Shown: positions 8,137 to 16,236, counted from the first letter of the stretch. The stretch: DNA of 37,356 nucleotides from JALENY01 sp036310185 (GCA_036310185.1 JAXJSH010000131.1:1-37356); one strand, 5' to 3'. Notes: generated by a model not told the origin, from the sequence alone. Numbers and translations are program-made.

Positions 8137-8712
8137 ATGACGAGGGAGGAAAGTGATCAGTATGGTTTTCATTTTTCGGATGAAGATTTTTATATTTATA
8201 TGATTGTTCATGAATATGAGCATTACAGCAATTCAGGGACAGGGCTCCGTTCACTGATGGATGATTTTGTCTATCTTCGTGCAAAAGGGGAAAAGCTTGA
8301 CTGGACTTATATAGGAAATGAACTGCAGAAACTTGGTGTTGCGGAATTTGAGCAAAAATCCCGCACGCTGAGCAGCAAACTGTTTTCCGATTCGGAGTGC
8401 AGCACACTGACAGCAGCGGAACGGGAAATTCTGGAGGAGTATCTGTTTTCGGGAACATACGGTACTGTACAGAAAACGGTAGAAAAACGTATGGAACTAT
8501 TTAAGGAATCTACGGGAAAAGTATCAAAATTCCGTTATCTGTGGAGCCGGCTATTTCCAAATATGGAATTTTATAAAAAATATTACCCGTTTTTCTATCA
8601 ACATAAATATTTGCTGCCAGCTGTCTGGATTTATCGATTCTTCCGGGGCGTTGCTGGCAAAAGTGCAAAAATCCGAAAAGAGATTCACATTGTAAAGAAC
8701 ATGGACAGATAA
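8137..8712 (+). pseudogene. N-terminally truncated nucleotidyltransferase-family protein
   Basis: The 191 residues resemble the C-terminal half of uncharacterised nucleotidyltransferase-family proteins of the NTP_transf_5 kind, often found with capsule or polysaccharide genes. I recognise the stretch with EDFYIYMIVHEYEHY, GLRSLMDDFVYLRAKG and SGTYGTV, and the aromatic C-terminus with WSRLFPNMEFYKKYYPF. The family is usually around 350-400 residues, and the N-terminal half with the nucleotidyltransferase active site is absent. The frame is closed by TAA at 8113-8115 and the ATG at 8137 has no good ribosome binding site. No polysaccharide genes are nearby. The junction lies just after the terminator of the large RNA, suggesting the 5' part was lost by deletion or by arrival of the RNA locus. 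It may be untranslated. Confidence 0.65.
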
Positions 8713-8716
8713 TAGC

Positions 8717-9493
8717 TTAATGCCGCTGGTCTGTGCTGCTGTAGAGCTCGCAGAAACGGCATGCAAAAGACGGTTCTTCTTTCGCTGCATAGAGGTGGGA
8801 CTGGTCACCCAGACGCAGGCCGCGGAAATAGGCAATCCCCTGTTCGCGCTCTTCTGACACAACTTCCGATACGGAGGTAGGCAGCAGACCAAGCCCATGC
8901 CATAAAATGAATGGAGACACATTCCATAGGTGGGAAAGCATGGCGCAGGTCACACCAAAGTGACAGAAAAAGGTAATGGTCTGGTCATTTTCCTTTTCTA
9001 CCCGGTAATGGTCATTTTCGCGTATGTAGCCGTATTTGGCCAGAAGCGCATCCAGTTCCCGGGCAATGTTGTCATAGTCGGAGACAATCTGGCTGTGTTT
9101 TGCCACTTCAGAATCGCGCCAGGCAAAACGGTCCATATATTCCGGGTGTTCGGTCCAGTAGCCGGGAACCATATCCCAGGGAATGCGGAGGCGGAATGTT
9201 CCGTCTTCGTTTGTCTTGACATTCGGATAGCAGCGCAGAAGTTCATCATTACCATTCACATTTACAGTGGCCGGGAATTCCCGGAGCCAGTCCAGGGTTT
9301 CGGCGGTTTTTCCAAGCTTTTTCAAAGAATAGGCAGCCGTATCTCTGGCGCGTCCAAGCGGAGATACATAGCAGTCACCCATCTTCAGATCCAGTGCGGT
9401 TTCGGCCAGACAGGCGGCCTCCCGATGGCCTTTTTCGGTTAACGTATCATTTGCATAATCGGGATCACCGTGGCGAACGAATAAAATTCTCAT
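8717..9493 (-). CDS. Histidine phosphatase family protein
   Basis: A 258-residue soluble protein of the phosphoglycerate-mutase-like (histidine phosphatase) superfamily, using a phosphohistidine intermediate. The RHG motif is at residues 7-9 (LFVRHGDPDY), with the phospho-accepting His8. The second catalytic His lies in TFFCHFGVTCAM, about residue 177, and the SPLGRARDTA segment carries the conserved phosphate-binding Arg. Length is typical. The start is well supported by a GGGGGAG site on the minus strand (complement of about 9499-9505). The 3' end converges on the truncated nucleotidyltransferase with only four bases between them and no obvious terminator. The substrate cannot be assigned: phosphosugars and nucleotides are both possible for this family. 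Confidence 0.88.
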   Translation of the reverse strand: MRILFVRHGDPDYANDTLTEKGHREAACLAETALDLKMGDCYVSPLGRARDTAAYSLKKLGKTAETLDWLREFPATVNVNGNDELLRCYPNVKTNEDGTFRLRIPWDMVPGYWTEHPEYMDRFAWRDSEVAKHSQIVSDYDNIARELDALLAKYGYIRENDHYRVEKENDQTITFFCHFGVTCAMLSHLWNVSPFILWHGLGLLPTSVSEVVSEEREQGIAYFRGLRLGDQSHLYAAKEEPSFACRFCELYSSTDQRH

Positions 9494-9543
9494 CTTTCTC
9501 CCCCTTTTTCAACGGTATTTTTATTGTGATTCTATCATTATAA

Positions 9544-9623
9544 GATACCAGGATTACAAGAGCATAAAATGCGGAGTAATCCGCAGGTATCAGGGGGTCA
9601 GAATACCTTTTGACCCCAACATC
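9544..9623. repeat. Small palindromic repeat element, copy 1
   Basis: Starts GATACCAGG and ends TTTTGACCCCAACATC; copy 2 at 10696-10762 has the same two ends in the opposite orientation but a different interior. Internally it forms GATACC/GGTATC (9544-9549 with 9586-9591) around a perfect TGCGGA-GTAA-TCCGCA hairpin (9570-9585, GNRA-type loop), then GGGGTCA/TGACCCC (9594-9600 with 9611-9617). It resembles a MITE or REP-type element. The gap it lies in (9494-9857) separates two divergent genes; I see nothing else firm there, and the part from 9624 is AT-rich leader of the next gene. Confidence 0.6.
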
Positions 9624-9857
9624 ATTATATAGAGGAAAACAGGGAATGTAAAGATTTAGGGACTTGGGCCGATTTTGAAAAAGTTTTTATTTTGTCAGGG
9701 AAGAATCGGGTTATTTTCCAGAAAAAACCGCTTGCGCTTTTGCCGGATGCAAAGTATTGTAAGGAGAGAAAAACAGGAAAAGTAAGGTCTGAAAAACGAA
9801 AGATAAAAATTTAACAAAAAAATATTTGATAAAAATAGGAAAGTAAAAGGATAACAT

Positions 9858-10556
9858 ATGAACATTCAGGAGAATATATTGTATGAGGATTCGGATATTC
9901 TGGTCTGTCGGAAAGAAGCCGGAACAGCAGTGCAGACAGCCAGGATCGCTCAGATGGACATGGAGAGTCAGCTGAAAAATTATCTGATGGAAAAGATTCG
10001 TTCCGGGAAAGATTCCGGAACAGGAAAGAAAAACGGAAAAAATGGGATAGATAAAGCGGGAGGAAACCGTATGGATCAGCCGCCGTATCTTGCCGTTATC
10101 CATCGTCTTGACCAGCCCGTCAGCGGAGTTCTGGTTTTTGCCAAGACACCTTTTGCGGCAAAAGAGCTGAGCAGGCAGGTGACGGACCATACGATTGGAA
10201 AATATTATCTGGCAGAGGTGGACGGTGTGATTCCAAAAGAACAGGATACGCTGACCGATTACCTTTTGAAAGATGCCAGAACGAATACTTCCCGTGTGGT
10301 GCAAAAGGGAACGCCGGGGGCAAAAGAGTCTGTACTTCATTATAAGAAGCGAGATGACACTCATCTGGAAATCGAGCTGGTGACCGGACGGCACCATCAG
10401 ATTCGTGTGCAGCTGTCCCATGCGGGGATGCCGATTGTGGGGGACGGAAAATACAACCCGGAAGGGAAAAAAAGCAGTCAGCTGCAGCTGTGTGCGTATC
10501 ACCTGAAGTTACGTCATCCCAGGACGAAAAAAGTGATGGAGTTTTTCTTTGAATAA
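9858..10556 (+). CDS. RluA-family pseudouridine synthase
   Basis: Isomerises uridine to pseudouridine in rRNA or tRNA; cytosolic. The catalytic HRLD motif is at residues 82-85 (AVIHRLDQPVSGVLVFAKT), with Asp85 as the nucleophile. Further family motifs are KYYLAEVDG and the RTGRxHQIR-like stretch TGRHHQIRVQLSHAGMPIVGD. At 232 residues it has no N-terminal S4 domain, like the short members of the family. A low-complexity insert rich in Gly, Lys and Ser (about 48-72) precedes the catalytic motif. An AAGGA site at about 9847-9851 supports the start. Substrate position is unknown, so I give no symbol. The gene is flanked by two copies of a palindromic element, and the ATP synthase operon begins 270 bases later in the same direction. 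Confidence 0.9.
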   Translation: MNIQENILYEDSDILVCRKEAGTAVQTARIAQMDMESQLKNYLMEKIRSGKDSGTGKKNGKNGIDKAGGNRMDQPPYLAVIHRLDQPVSGVLVFAKTPFAAKELSRQVTDHTIGKYYLAEVDGVIPKEQDTLTDYLLKDARTNTSRVVQKGTPGAKESVLHYKKRDDTHLEIELVTGRHHQIRVQLSHAGMPIVGDGKYNPEGKKSSQLQLCAYHLKLRHPRTKKVMEFFFE

Positions 10557-10695
10557 TCCGGTGAAAAGGCGAAGGCTGATTGCTGACAGATCGGGCAGTA
10601 ATGTTAAATAATAGACAAAAAAACTGGTAAAAATCGGAAAATTGTGCGAAATGCACAAGGATTATCTGGACATTTAGCCTGAAATATTATATCAT

Positions 10696-10762
10696 GATGT
10701 TGGGGTCAAAGTCGCATTTTTTCATGCAGGCATGAAACATGTAACCTTTTGACCCTGGTATC
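10696..10762. repeat. Small palindromic repeat element, copy 2
   Basis: Inverse orientation relative to copy 1: begins GATGTTGGGGTCAAAG and ends CTTTTGACCCTGGTATC. GGGTCAAA (10703-10710) pairs with TTTGACCC (10748-10755), and inside it TTTCATG (10720-10726) pairs with CATGAAA (10731-10737) around a CAGG loop. It lies between the pseudouridine synthase gene and the atp operon; its right end (TTGACC, then TATAAG about 15 bases on) might contribute a promoter, which is weak evidence. Confidence 0.6.
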
Positions 10763-10825
10763 ATATCATTATAAGCAGGATAATTATCAGAATATTTCTG
10801 AAAATCAGGAAAGGAGACAGTGCAT

Positions 10826-11131
10826 TTGAATTTCAATAACAGCGTTTGGCGCACGATGGCGCTGGTCACACAGCTGGGACTCAGTATCCTGTCTCCTGTT
10901 ATTTTATGTGTTTACGCGGGGTATTTTCTGGATAAAAAGTTTGGCTGGCATACGCTGATTCCGCTGATGCTGCTGGGACTGGCGGCGGGGGTCAGAAGTG
11001 CGTATATTCTGGCGAAAAATGCGATTCGACAAGAGGAACAGTCCACACAAGAGAAGGAATGGGAAAGGAATCTGACTGCAGATGTGGAAACGGAATCAAA
11101 AAAGGAGGAATCGCATGTTGAAAAAAATTGA
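10826..11131 (+). CDS. atpZ: AtpZ/AtpI-type small membrane protein of the ATP synthase operon
   Basis: About 101 residues with two hydrophobic helices (roughly 13-33 and 43-64) and a charged C-terminal tail; the N-terminus through GYFLDKKFG is typical of the ATPase_gene1 family that heads F-type ATP synthase operons and is thought to help assembly or Mg2+ supply. I chose the TTG at 10826 because the AAGGAG site (10811-10816) is nine bases before it; the in-frame GTG at 10820 would be only three bases from that site. The gene overlaps the next one by 17 bases, showing tight coupling. The symbol reflects position and family; the family is weakly conserved. Confidence 0.8.
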   Translation: MNFNNSVWRTMALVTQLGLSILSPVILCVYAGYFLDKKFGWHTLIPLMLLGLAAGVRSAYILAKNAIRQEEQSTQEKEWERNLTADVETESKKEESHVEKN

Positions 11132-11513
11132 ACCGATTATCCGGGAAATATGGGGAGTACTGTTGATTTACGGAGCACTGGTACAGCTGATCGGTATGTG
11201 GCTTGTGGATGACAAAGCCGGTTATACCATAGGATTGTGGATCGGTGTTGCTGTGGCCGGTTTTATGATCTGGCATATGCATCTGGGCCTTTCAAAGGCG
11301 CTTGACATGGATTCGGAAGGTGCGCGGAACCGGAGTCTCAGGATGTATGCGGTGAGACTTCTGGTTATTGTTGTTGTCAGTATTTTAATGATATATCTTA
11401 ACATTGGAAATATAATAATGACATTTATTGGCATGTTCGGGCTGAAGCCGGCAGCGTATCTGCAACCGTCGCTGCATGCGTTTCTGGAGAAACGTGCCGG
11501 GGAAGGAAGGTGA
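11115..11513 (+). CDS. atpI: ATP synthase subunit I-like protein
   Basis: A 132-residue integral membrane protein with four hydrophobic stretches, in the position normally held by atpI, whose product helps assemble the c-ring. Sequence conservation in this family is low, so the assignment rests on topology, size and location. The ATG at 11115 follows an AAAGGAGGAA site with correct spacing, and the upstream ATG at 11082 lies within atpZ and lacks one. It overlaps the end of atpZ and ends seven bases before the probable GTG start of atpB. Confidence 0.8.
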   Translation: MLKKIEPIIREIWGVLLIYGALVQLIGMWLVDDKAGYTIGLWIGVAVAGFMIWHMHLGLSKALDMDSEGARNRSLRMYAVRLLVIVVVSILMIYLNIGNIIMTFIGMFGLKPAAYLQPSLHAFLEKRAGEGR

Positions 11514-11520
11514 GGCTGAC

Positions 11521-12258
11521 GTGCCGGGAATGAATCTGTTACTCGTTGCCGCCGCACAGACAGACGAAAAGGAATTTGATTTCATGATAAAGGGGATTCA
11601 TAAGTTCTACCTGTTCGGTCAGGAACTGTGGATCACCACAACGCATCTTGCCATGTGGGTTATAAGTGCTTTTATCATAATAATGGCACTTGTTATGCGG
11701 CATAAGATCATGCACCCGAAAGAGGTGCCGTCCGGTCTGCAGAACGTGGCAGAAATTATCGTCGAGATGCTCGACAATATGGTAAAAGGAGCGATGGGCA
11801 AACATGGATACAAATTTGCCAACTACATTGCCGCCATATTTATTTTTATCCTGATATCAAATATTTCGGGATTGTTTGGCCTGCGGCCGCCAACAGCGGA
11901 CTTTGGCGTTACGCTTCCGCTTGGTCTTATGACCTTCTGTATCATCCAGTACAACAATATCAAGTATAACAAGGCAGGCGCTTTTACCGGATTGTTCAAG
12001 CCGCTGCCCCTGTTGTTCCCGATTAACCTGATCGGTGAGATCGCAACACCGTTTTCACTGGCGCTGCGTCTCTTCGGTAATATTTTGTCGGGAACGGTTA
12101 TCATGACATTGATTTACGGACTGGTACCGTTTTTGGTCAAACTGGGAATTCCGGCTTTCCTGCATGCCTATATGGATCTGTTTGCCGGAGCGATCCAGAC
12201 ATATGTATTCTGTATGCTGACGATGGTATACACACAAGATAAAATCGGAGATGCATAA
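11521..12258 (+). CDS. atpB: F-type ATP synthase subunit a
   Basis: Membrane stator subunit that forms the ion half-channels against the c-ring. About 245 residues with five or six transmembrane helices. The essential Arg lies in the helix FSLALRLFGNILSG, the best conserved part of the family, and the last helices around DLFAGAIQTYVFCMLTMVY are also typical. I prefer the GTG at 11521, six bases after AAGGTGAG; the ATG at 11476 would run through the end of atpI and an ATG at 11530 is possible. It lies in the usual place between atpI and atpE. Confidence 0.93.
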   Translation: MPGMNLLLVAAAQTDEKEFDFMIKGIHKFYLFGQELWITTTHLAMWVISAFIIIMALVMRHKIMHPKEVPSGLQNVAEIIVEMLDNMVKGAMGKHGYKFANYIAAIFIFILISNISGLFGLRPPTADFGVTLPLGLMTFCIIQYNNIKYNKAGAFTGLFKPLPLLFPINLIGEIATPFSLALRLFGNILSGTVIMTLIYGLVPFLVKLGIPAFLHAYMDLFAGAIQTYVFCMLTMVYTQDKIGDA

Positions 12259-12295
12259 AAAGAAAGATTTTAAGAATAATTAGGAGGAAAGAATT

Positions 12296-12562
12296 ATGAA
12301 TGGAATTACAGATCAGGGTTTTGTATTAGGTTTATCCGCACTTGGAGCAGGTATTGCAATGATCGCCGGTATCGGTCCTGGTATCGGTCAGGGTATTGCG
12401 GCAGGTCACGGTGCAGCAGCGGTAGGTAAAAATCCGGGTGCAAAAGGTGACATTACATCTACGATGCTTTTGGGACAGGCTGTTGCGGAGACGACCGGTC
12501 TTTATGGTCTTGCTATTGCGATTATCCTCTTGTTCGCAAACCCGTTGATCGGAAAACTTTGA
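12296..12562 (+). CDS. atpE: F-type ATP synthase subunit c, Na+-type ligand set
   Basis: An 88-residue hairpin protein of two transmembrane helices joined by the polar loop GKNPGAKGD; copies form the rotating ring. The ion-binding Glu is Glu65. Residues matching the Na+ site described for Ilyobacter tartaricus are present at the same numbering: Pro28, Gln32, Val63, Glu65, Thr67 and Tyr70, with Thr66 in place of the usual Ser66. This predicts Na+ coupling, with the Ser to Thr change conserving the hydroxyl. The start is supported by a strong AGGAGGAAAG site. It is followed by two units of the 50-base repeat and then atpF. Confidence 0.95.
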   Translation: MNGITDQGFVLGLSALGAGIAMIAGIGPGIGQGIAAGHGAAAVGKNPGAKGDITSTMLLGQAVAETTGLYGLAIAIILLFANPLIGKL

Positions 12563-12585
12563 TCGGCGGTGTGAGAAGTAAGGAA

Positions 12586-12685
12586 GCACCCTCCGGGGGT
12601 ACCGCTGTGTCATAAAAACATGGCAGAAGTAAGGAAACACCTTTCGGGTGTACCATTATGCCGTAAACATGGCGAAATTGAGGAA
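12586..12685 (+). repeat. Two tandem 50-base hairpin repeat units before atpF
   Basis: Units 12586-12635 and 12636-12685. Each starts CACC-(3-4 bases)-GGGTG-like hairpin, continues with a TACCatnatg-type stretch and a second element ending CATGG, and finishes with a purine-rich tail reading aggaa. The second tail runs straight into the atpF ribosome binding site. They are diverged copies of the units before atpD, so they are not a recent local duplication. Confidence 0.85.
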
Positions 12686-12698
12686 AGGAGGCATAACC

Positions 12699-13214
12699 TT
12701 GGAACGACTATTTAATCTGGACGCCCAGCTCCTGTTCGATGTAGTGATCAACGCATTCAATATTTTCGTGCTGTTTCTGCTTTTGTCCTATATATTGTTT
12801 GAACCGGTAAGAAATCTTCTGCGTAATCGTCAGGAAAGAATCAAAAATGAGCTGGATGATGCGGCCAGAGATAAGGCTGATGCCGCACAGTTAAAAGCAG
12901 AATATGAGAATAAGCTGAGTGAAGTGCACAAGGAAGCAGAGGCGCTGCTTGCAGATGCGCGTAAAAAAGCGATGCTCAACGAAAAGCAGATCGTTATGGA
13001 TGCGCAGGAAGAAGCTGTCCGCATTCGTCAGAGAGCAAATGCAGAGATTCAGCTTGAGAAAGAAAAAGCCCAGGATGAGATGAAACAGCAGATCGTGCTG
13101 GTGGCTGCGCAGATGGCCGGAAAAGTGGTCGGTGCATCTGTGGATGAGAAGAAACAGGATGAACTGATTCAGCAGACCTTGAAAGAAATGGGTGATAACG
13201 TATGGCAAAGTTAG
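12699..13214 (+). CDS. atpF: F-type ATP synthase subunit b
   Basis: Peripheral stalk subunit: one N-terminal membrane helix (about 12-34, VVINAFNIFVLFLLLSYILF) followed by a long charged coiled coil (LRNRQERIKNELDDAARDKAD onward), 171 residues. I chose TTG at 12699, seven bases after GAGGAAAGGAGG; an in-frame ATG at 12648 would put the repeat unit in the coding region and has no ribosome binding site. It overlaps atpH by 13 bases, giving translational coupling of two stalk subunits. Confidence 0.92.
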   Translation: MERLFNLDAQLLFDVVINAFNIFVLFLLLSYILFEPVRNLLRNRQERIKNELDDAARDKADAAQLKAEYENKLSEVHKEAEALLADARKKAMLNEKQIVMDAQEEAVRIRQRANAEIQLEKEKAQDEMKQQIVLVAAQMAGKVVGASVDEKKQDELIQQTLKEMGDNVWQS

Positions 13215-13810
13215 CAGCTAATGTATACGGAGATGCCCTGTTTGATCTGGCCGTGGAACATCAGATGACCGATCAGCTGTTTGAAGAGGCCGGTGCGGTC
13301 AGAAAAATTCTGCTCGCCGACAAAGACCTGAACCAGGTTATGGCCCATCCGGGAATCAGTCGTCAGGAAAAAGTGTCGGTGATGGAAAAAATCCTGGATG
13401 GCAGGGTGTCAAAAGAAATGGCTGGTTTTCTGAGGATTGTGCTGGAAAAAGACCGATATCAGGAAACAAAAGCCATGCTGGATTATTTTGAGGCCAGAAT
13501 AAAAGATTATAAGAAAATCGGAGTGGTTTACATAAGCACACCGATGGAAGTAAGTGAAATACAGAAAAAGCAAATTGAGGAAAAGATTCTTGCAACCTCT
13601 CCCTATGAGACGCTGGAGTGTCACTACAGCGTGGAGCCGGAGCTGATGGGCGGTATGGTGATCCGCATCAAGGATCGGGTGGTGGACAGCAGTCTGAAGA
13701 CCCAGCTGGAACGCATGTCGAAAGATCTTTTGCATTTGCAGATAGGAAGCTCCCGGCGGGAGTACCATGATGCCAGAGATCATGGCAAAAAAATAGGAAA
13801 GAAGGTGTGA
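13202..13810 (+). CDS. atpH: F-type ATP synthase subunit delta with a repeat-derived C-terminal extension
   Basis: Stalk subunit that joins subunit b to the top of the alpha/beta hexamer. At 202 residues it is about 20 longer than usual. Residues 1-182 look like an ordinary delta subunit (helical N-terminal domain, then VVYISTPMEVSE... and GGMVIRIKDRVVDSSLKTQLERM). The last part, SSRREYHDARDHGKKIGKKV, is encoded by a copy of the 50-base repeat found elsewhere in this operon, so the normal stop appears to have been replaced by repeat sequence. Start ATG at 13202 lies inside the end of atpF. Confidence 0.92.
   Translation: MAKLAANVYGDALFDLAVEHQMTDQLFEEAGAVRKILLADKDLNQVMAHPGISRQEKVSVMEKILDGRVSKEMAGFLRIVLEKDRYQETKAMLDYFEARIKDYKKIGVVYISTPMEVSEIQKKQIEEKILATSPYETLECHYSVEPELMGGMVIRIKDRVVDSSLKTQLERMSKDLLHLQIGSSRREYHDARDHGKKIGKKV
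13749..13799 (+). repeat. Single repeat unit inside the 3' end of atpH
   Basis: Reads GCTCCCGGCGGGAG hairpin, then TACCATGATGCCAGAGATCATGGC as in the atpD units, then an A-rich tail ending aggaa. GCTCCC/GGGAG pairs, and CCATGAT/ATCATGG (13774-13780 region) pairs around a short loop. The identity of its centre with the atpD-proximal units shows common origin. Confidence 0.8.
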
Positions 13811-13817
13811 TCTTCCC

Positions 13818-15326
13818 ATGAACTTAAGACCTGAAGAGATTAGTTCAATTATAAAACAGCAGATTGAGCAGTATGCAGGCACACTGGAAGTATCCGATGT
13901 GGGTACGGTCATTCAGGTTGCCGACGGTATTGCCCGTGTCCATGGTCTGGAATCTGCCATGCAGGGAGAACTTCTGGAGTTCCCGGGTGATGTATACGGT
14001 ATGGTGCTGAATCTGGAAGAAGACAACGTGGGTGTAGTACTCCTTGGTCAGATCGACGATGTCAATGAAGGCGATATCGTAAAAACCACCGGACGAGTAG
14101 TAGAAGTTCCGGTTGGAGATGCTATGCTTGGCCGTGTAGTCAATGCGCTGGGACAGCCTATTGACGGAAAAGGTCCGATCCAGACCGACCGTCATCGTCA
14201 GATCGAGCGTGTGGCTTCCGGTGTTATTTCAAGAAAATCCGTTGATACCCCTCTGCAGACCGGTATCAAAGCGATTGACTCCATGGTTCCGATTGGAAGA
14301 GGTCAGCGAGAGCTGATCATTGGCGACCGTCAGACCGGCAAAACGGCTATTGCGGTGGATACCATTATTAATCAGAAAGGCCAGGGGGTAAAATGCATTT
14401 ACGTGGCAATCGGACAGAAAGCATCTACCGTAGCAGGCATCGTTAAAACACTGCAGGAACACGGTGCAATGGACTATACCACGGTCGTTGCTGCTACCGC
14501 CAGTGAACTGGCGCCCCTTCAGTATATTGCTCCGTACGCAGGATGTGCGATCGGTGAAGAGTGGATGGAAAATGGTGAGGATGTACTGGTTGTTTACGAT
14601 GATTTGTCCAAACATGCAGCTGCATACCGTACACTTTCCCTGCTTCTGAGAAGACCGCCAGGACGTGAAGCATATCCGGGTGACGTATTCTATCTGCATT
14701 CCAGACTTCTGGAGCGTGCAGCGAGACTCTCGGATGCACTGGGCGGCGGTTCCTTAACTGCGCTGCCGATTATCGAAACACAGGCGGGGGATGTATCTGC
14801 ATATATTCCGACCAACGTTATTTCCATTACGGATGGTCAGATTTATCTGGAGACCGAGATGTTTAACGCAGGTTTCCGTCCGGCTGTAAACGCAGGTCTG
14901 TCTGTATCACGAGTAGGCGGATCCGCTCAGATCAAAGCCATGAAAAAGATTGCAGCTCCCATTCGTGTGGAACTGGCACAGTACCGCGAACTGGCAGCAT
15001 TCTCCCAGTTCGGTTCCGAACTGGATGCTGATACAAAAGAAAAACTGGCACAGGGCGAGCGTATCCGTGAAGTATTAAAACAGCCGCAGTACGAACCGAT
15101 GGCCGTAGAATATCAGATTTTGATCATTTATGCAGCAACGAAGAAATGTCTGCTTGACGTTCCGGTTGGCCGGATTTCTCAGTTTGAGCATGAATTTTTA
15201 GAATATGTAAAAACACAGCATCCGGATATTCCGCAGAGTATCCGCGAGACAAAAGTGATCGCTCCGGAGATGGAAGAAAAACTTCTGGAAGCGATCGACA
15301 GTTTCAAAAAAGAATTTCTTGCATAG
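13818..15326 (+). CDS. atpA: F-type ATP synthase subunit alpha
   Basis: Non-catalytic nucleotide-binding subunit of the F1 head, 502 residues, full length. The P-loop GDRQTGKT is at 169-176. The stretch PAVNAGLSVSRVGGSAQ includes the Arg finger that reaches the catalytic site on beta, and the N-terminal beta-barrel (DVGTVIQVADGIARVHGL) is standard. The start at 13818 has a modest GAAGGTG site, and the gene begins seven bases after atpH, so coupling through the repeat-bearing atpH end is likely. No odd features in the coding sequence. Confidence 0.98.
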   Translation: MNLRPEEISSIIKQQIEQYAGTLEVSDVGTVIQVADGIARVHGLESAMQGELLEFPGDVYGMVLNLEEDNVGVVLLGQIDDVNEGDIVKTTGRVVEVPVGDAMLGRVVNALGQPIDGKGPIQTDRHRQIERVASGVISRKSVDTPLQTGIKAIDSMVPIGRGQRELIIGDRQTGKTAIAVDTIINQKGQGVKCIYVAIGQKASTVAGIVKTLQEHGAMDYTTVVAATASELAPLQYIAPYAGCAIGEEWMENGEDVLVVYDDLSKHAAAYRTLSLLLRRPPGREAYPGDVFYLHSRLLERAARLSDALGGGSLTALPIIETQAGDVSAYIPTNVISITDGQIYLETEMFNAGFRPAVNAGLSVSRVGGSAQIKAMKKIAAPIRVELAQYRELAAFSQFGSELDADTKEKLAQGERIREVLKQPQYEPMAVEYQILIIYAATKKCLLDVPVGRISQFEHEFLEYVKTQHPDIPQSIRETKVIAPEMEEKLLEAIDSFKKEFLA

Positions 15327-15344
15327 GAAGTGAGGTGAACCATC

Positions 15345-16232
15345 ATGGCCTCTATGAGAGATATTAAACGAAGAAAAGGCAGTATCAGCAGTACCCAGCA
15401 GATTACCAAGGCCATGAAACTGGTTGCCACGGTAAAACTGCAGAAATCCAAAACCCAGGCAGAAGAGGCTTCTCCTTATTTCCTTACCATGTTCCAGACC
15501 GTGCAGTCTATTCTGGAGCGTACCGGAAAAATCAATCACCCTTATCTGGATGGCAGGCCGGATGGAAAGAAAGCCGTTGTACTGATCAGTTCTAATCGTG
15601 GACTGGCCGGCGGTTACAACTCCAATGTGGCAAAGCTGATCACAGAAGGGGATTTTGAGACGGAGAATACACTGGTTTACTGTATCGGTAAAAAAGGCCG
15701 CGAATATGTGGAACGCAGGGGCTATTCTATTATGAAAGAAGCATCCGATATCATAAACCATCCGCTGTATTCCGATGCGATTTCCGTATGCAATGAACTG
15801 ATGGAAAAGTTCCAGAAGGGTGAGATTGGAGAAATCTACGTGGCATATACATTCTTCAAAAATACGGTATCCCACGAGCCCACATTGTTAAAACTGCTTC
15901 CGATCAGTGACGAAGATGCGGTGGATAAGCTGGAAGAAGAGGATATGGAAGAGGAAGATCCGTATGCAAAACTGACACCGATGAATTATGAGCCTTCTGA
16001 GGAAGAAGCACTGAATATGATCATTCCCAAATACATTACCAGTATTTTTTTCGGGGCTTTGATGCAGGCGGCGGCCAGTGAAAACGGAGCCAGAATGCAG
16101 GCGATGGACGCGGCGACCAGCAATGCTCAGGAAATGATCGATAAACTGTCACTTCAGTATAACCGTGCACGTCAGGGTTCCATTACCCAGGAGCTGACGG
16201 AGATTATTGCGGGTGCTGATGCGCTGACTTGA
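15345..16232 (+). CDS. atpG: F-type ATP synthase subunit gamma
   Basis: Central rotor shaft, 295 residues. The N-terminal coiled coil (MASMRDIKRRKGSISSTQQITKAM...) and the C-terminal coiled coil (ARMQAMDAATSNAQEMIDKL) that form the shaft are clear. The Rossmann-like middle has a strongly acidic stretch (about 205-222, EEEDMEEEDPY) that makes the protein slightly longer than the E. coli form. The start follows a GGAAGTGAGGTG site. The gene is followed directly by five repeat units. Confidence 0.97.
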   Translation: MASMRDIKRRKGSISSTQQITKAMKLVATVKLQKSKTQAEEASPYFLTMFQTVQSILERTGKINHPYLDGRPDGKKAVVLISSNRGLAGGYNSNVAKLITEGDFETENTLVYCIGKKGREYVERRGYSIMKEASDIINHPLYSDAISVCNELMEKFQKGEIGEIYVAYTFFKNTVSHEPTLLKLLPISDEDAVDKLEEEDMEEEDPYAKLTPMNYEPSEEEALNMIIPKYITSIFFGALMQAAASENGARMQAMDAATSNAQEMIDKLSLQYNRARQGSITQELTEIIAGADALT

Positions 16233-16236
16233 TAAA

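Noticed and set aside
12648..12698. ATG start for atpF within the repeat
   Set aside because: No ribosome binding site, and it would add repeat-coded residues before the membrane helix; TTG 12699 follows AAAGGAGG.
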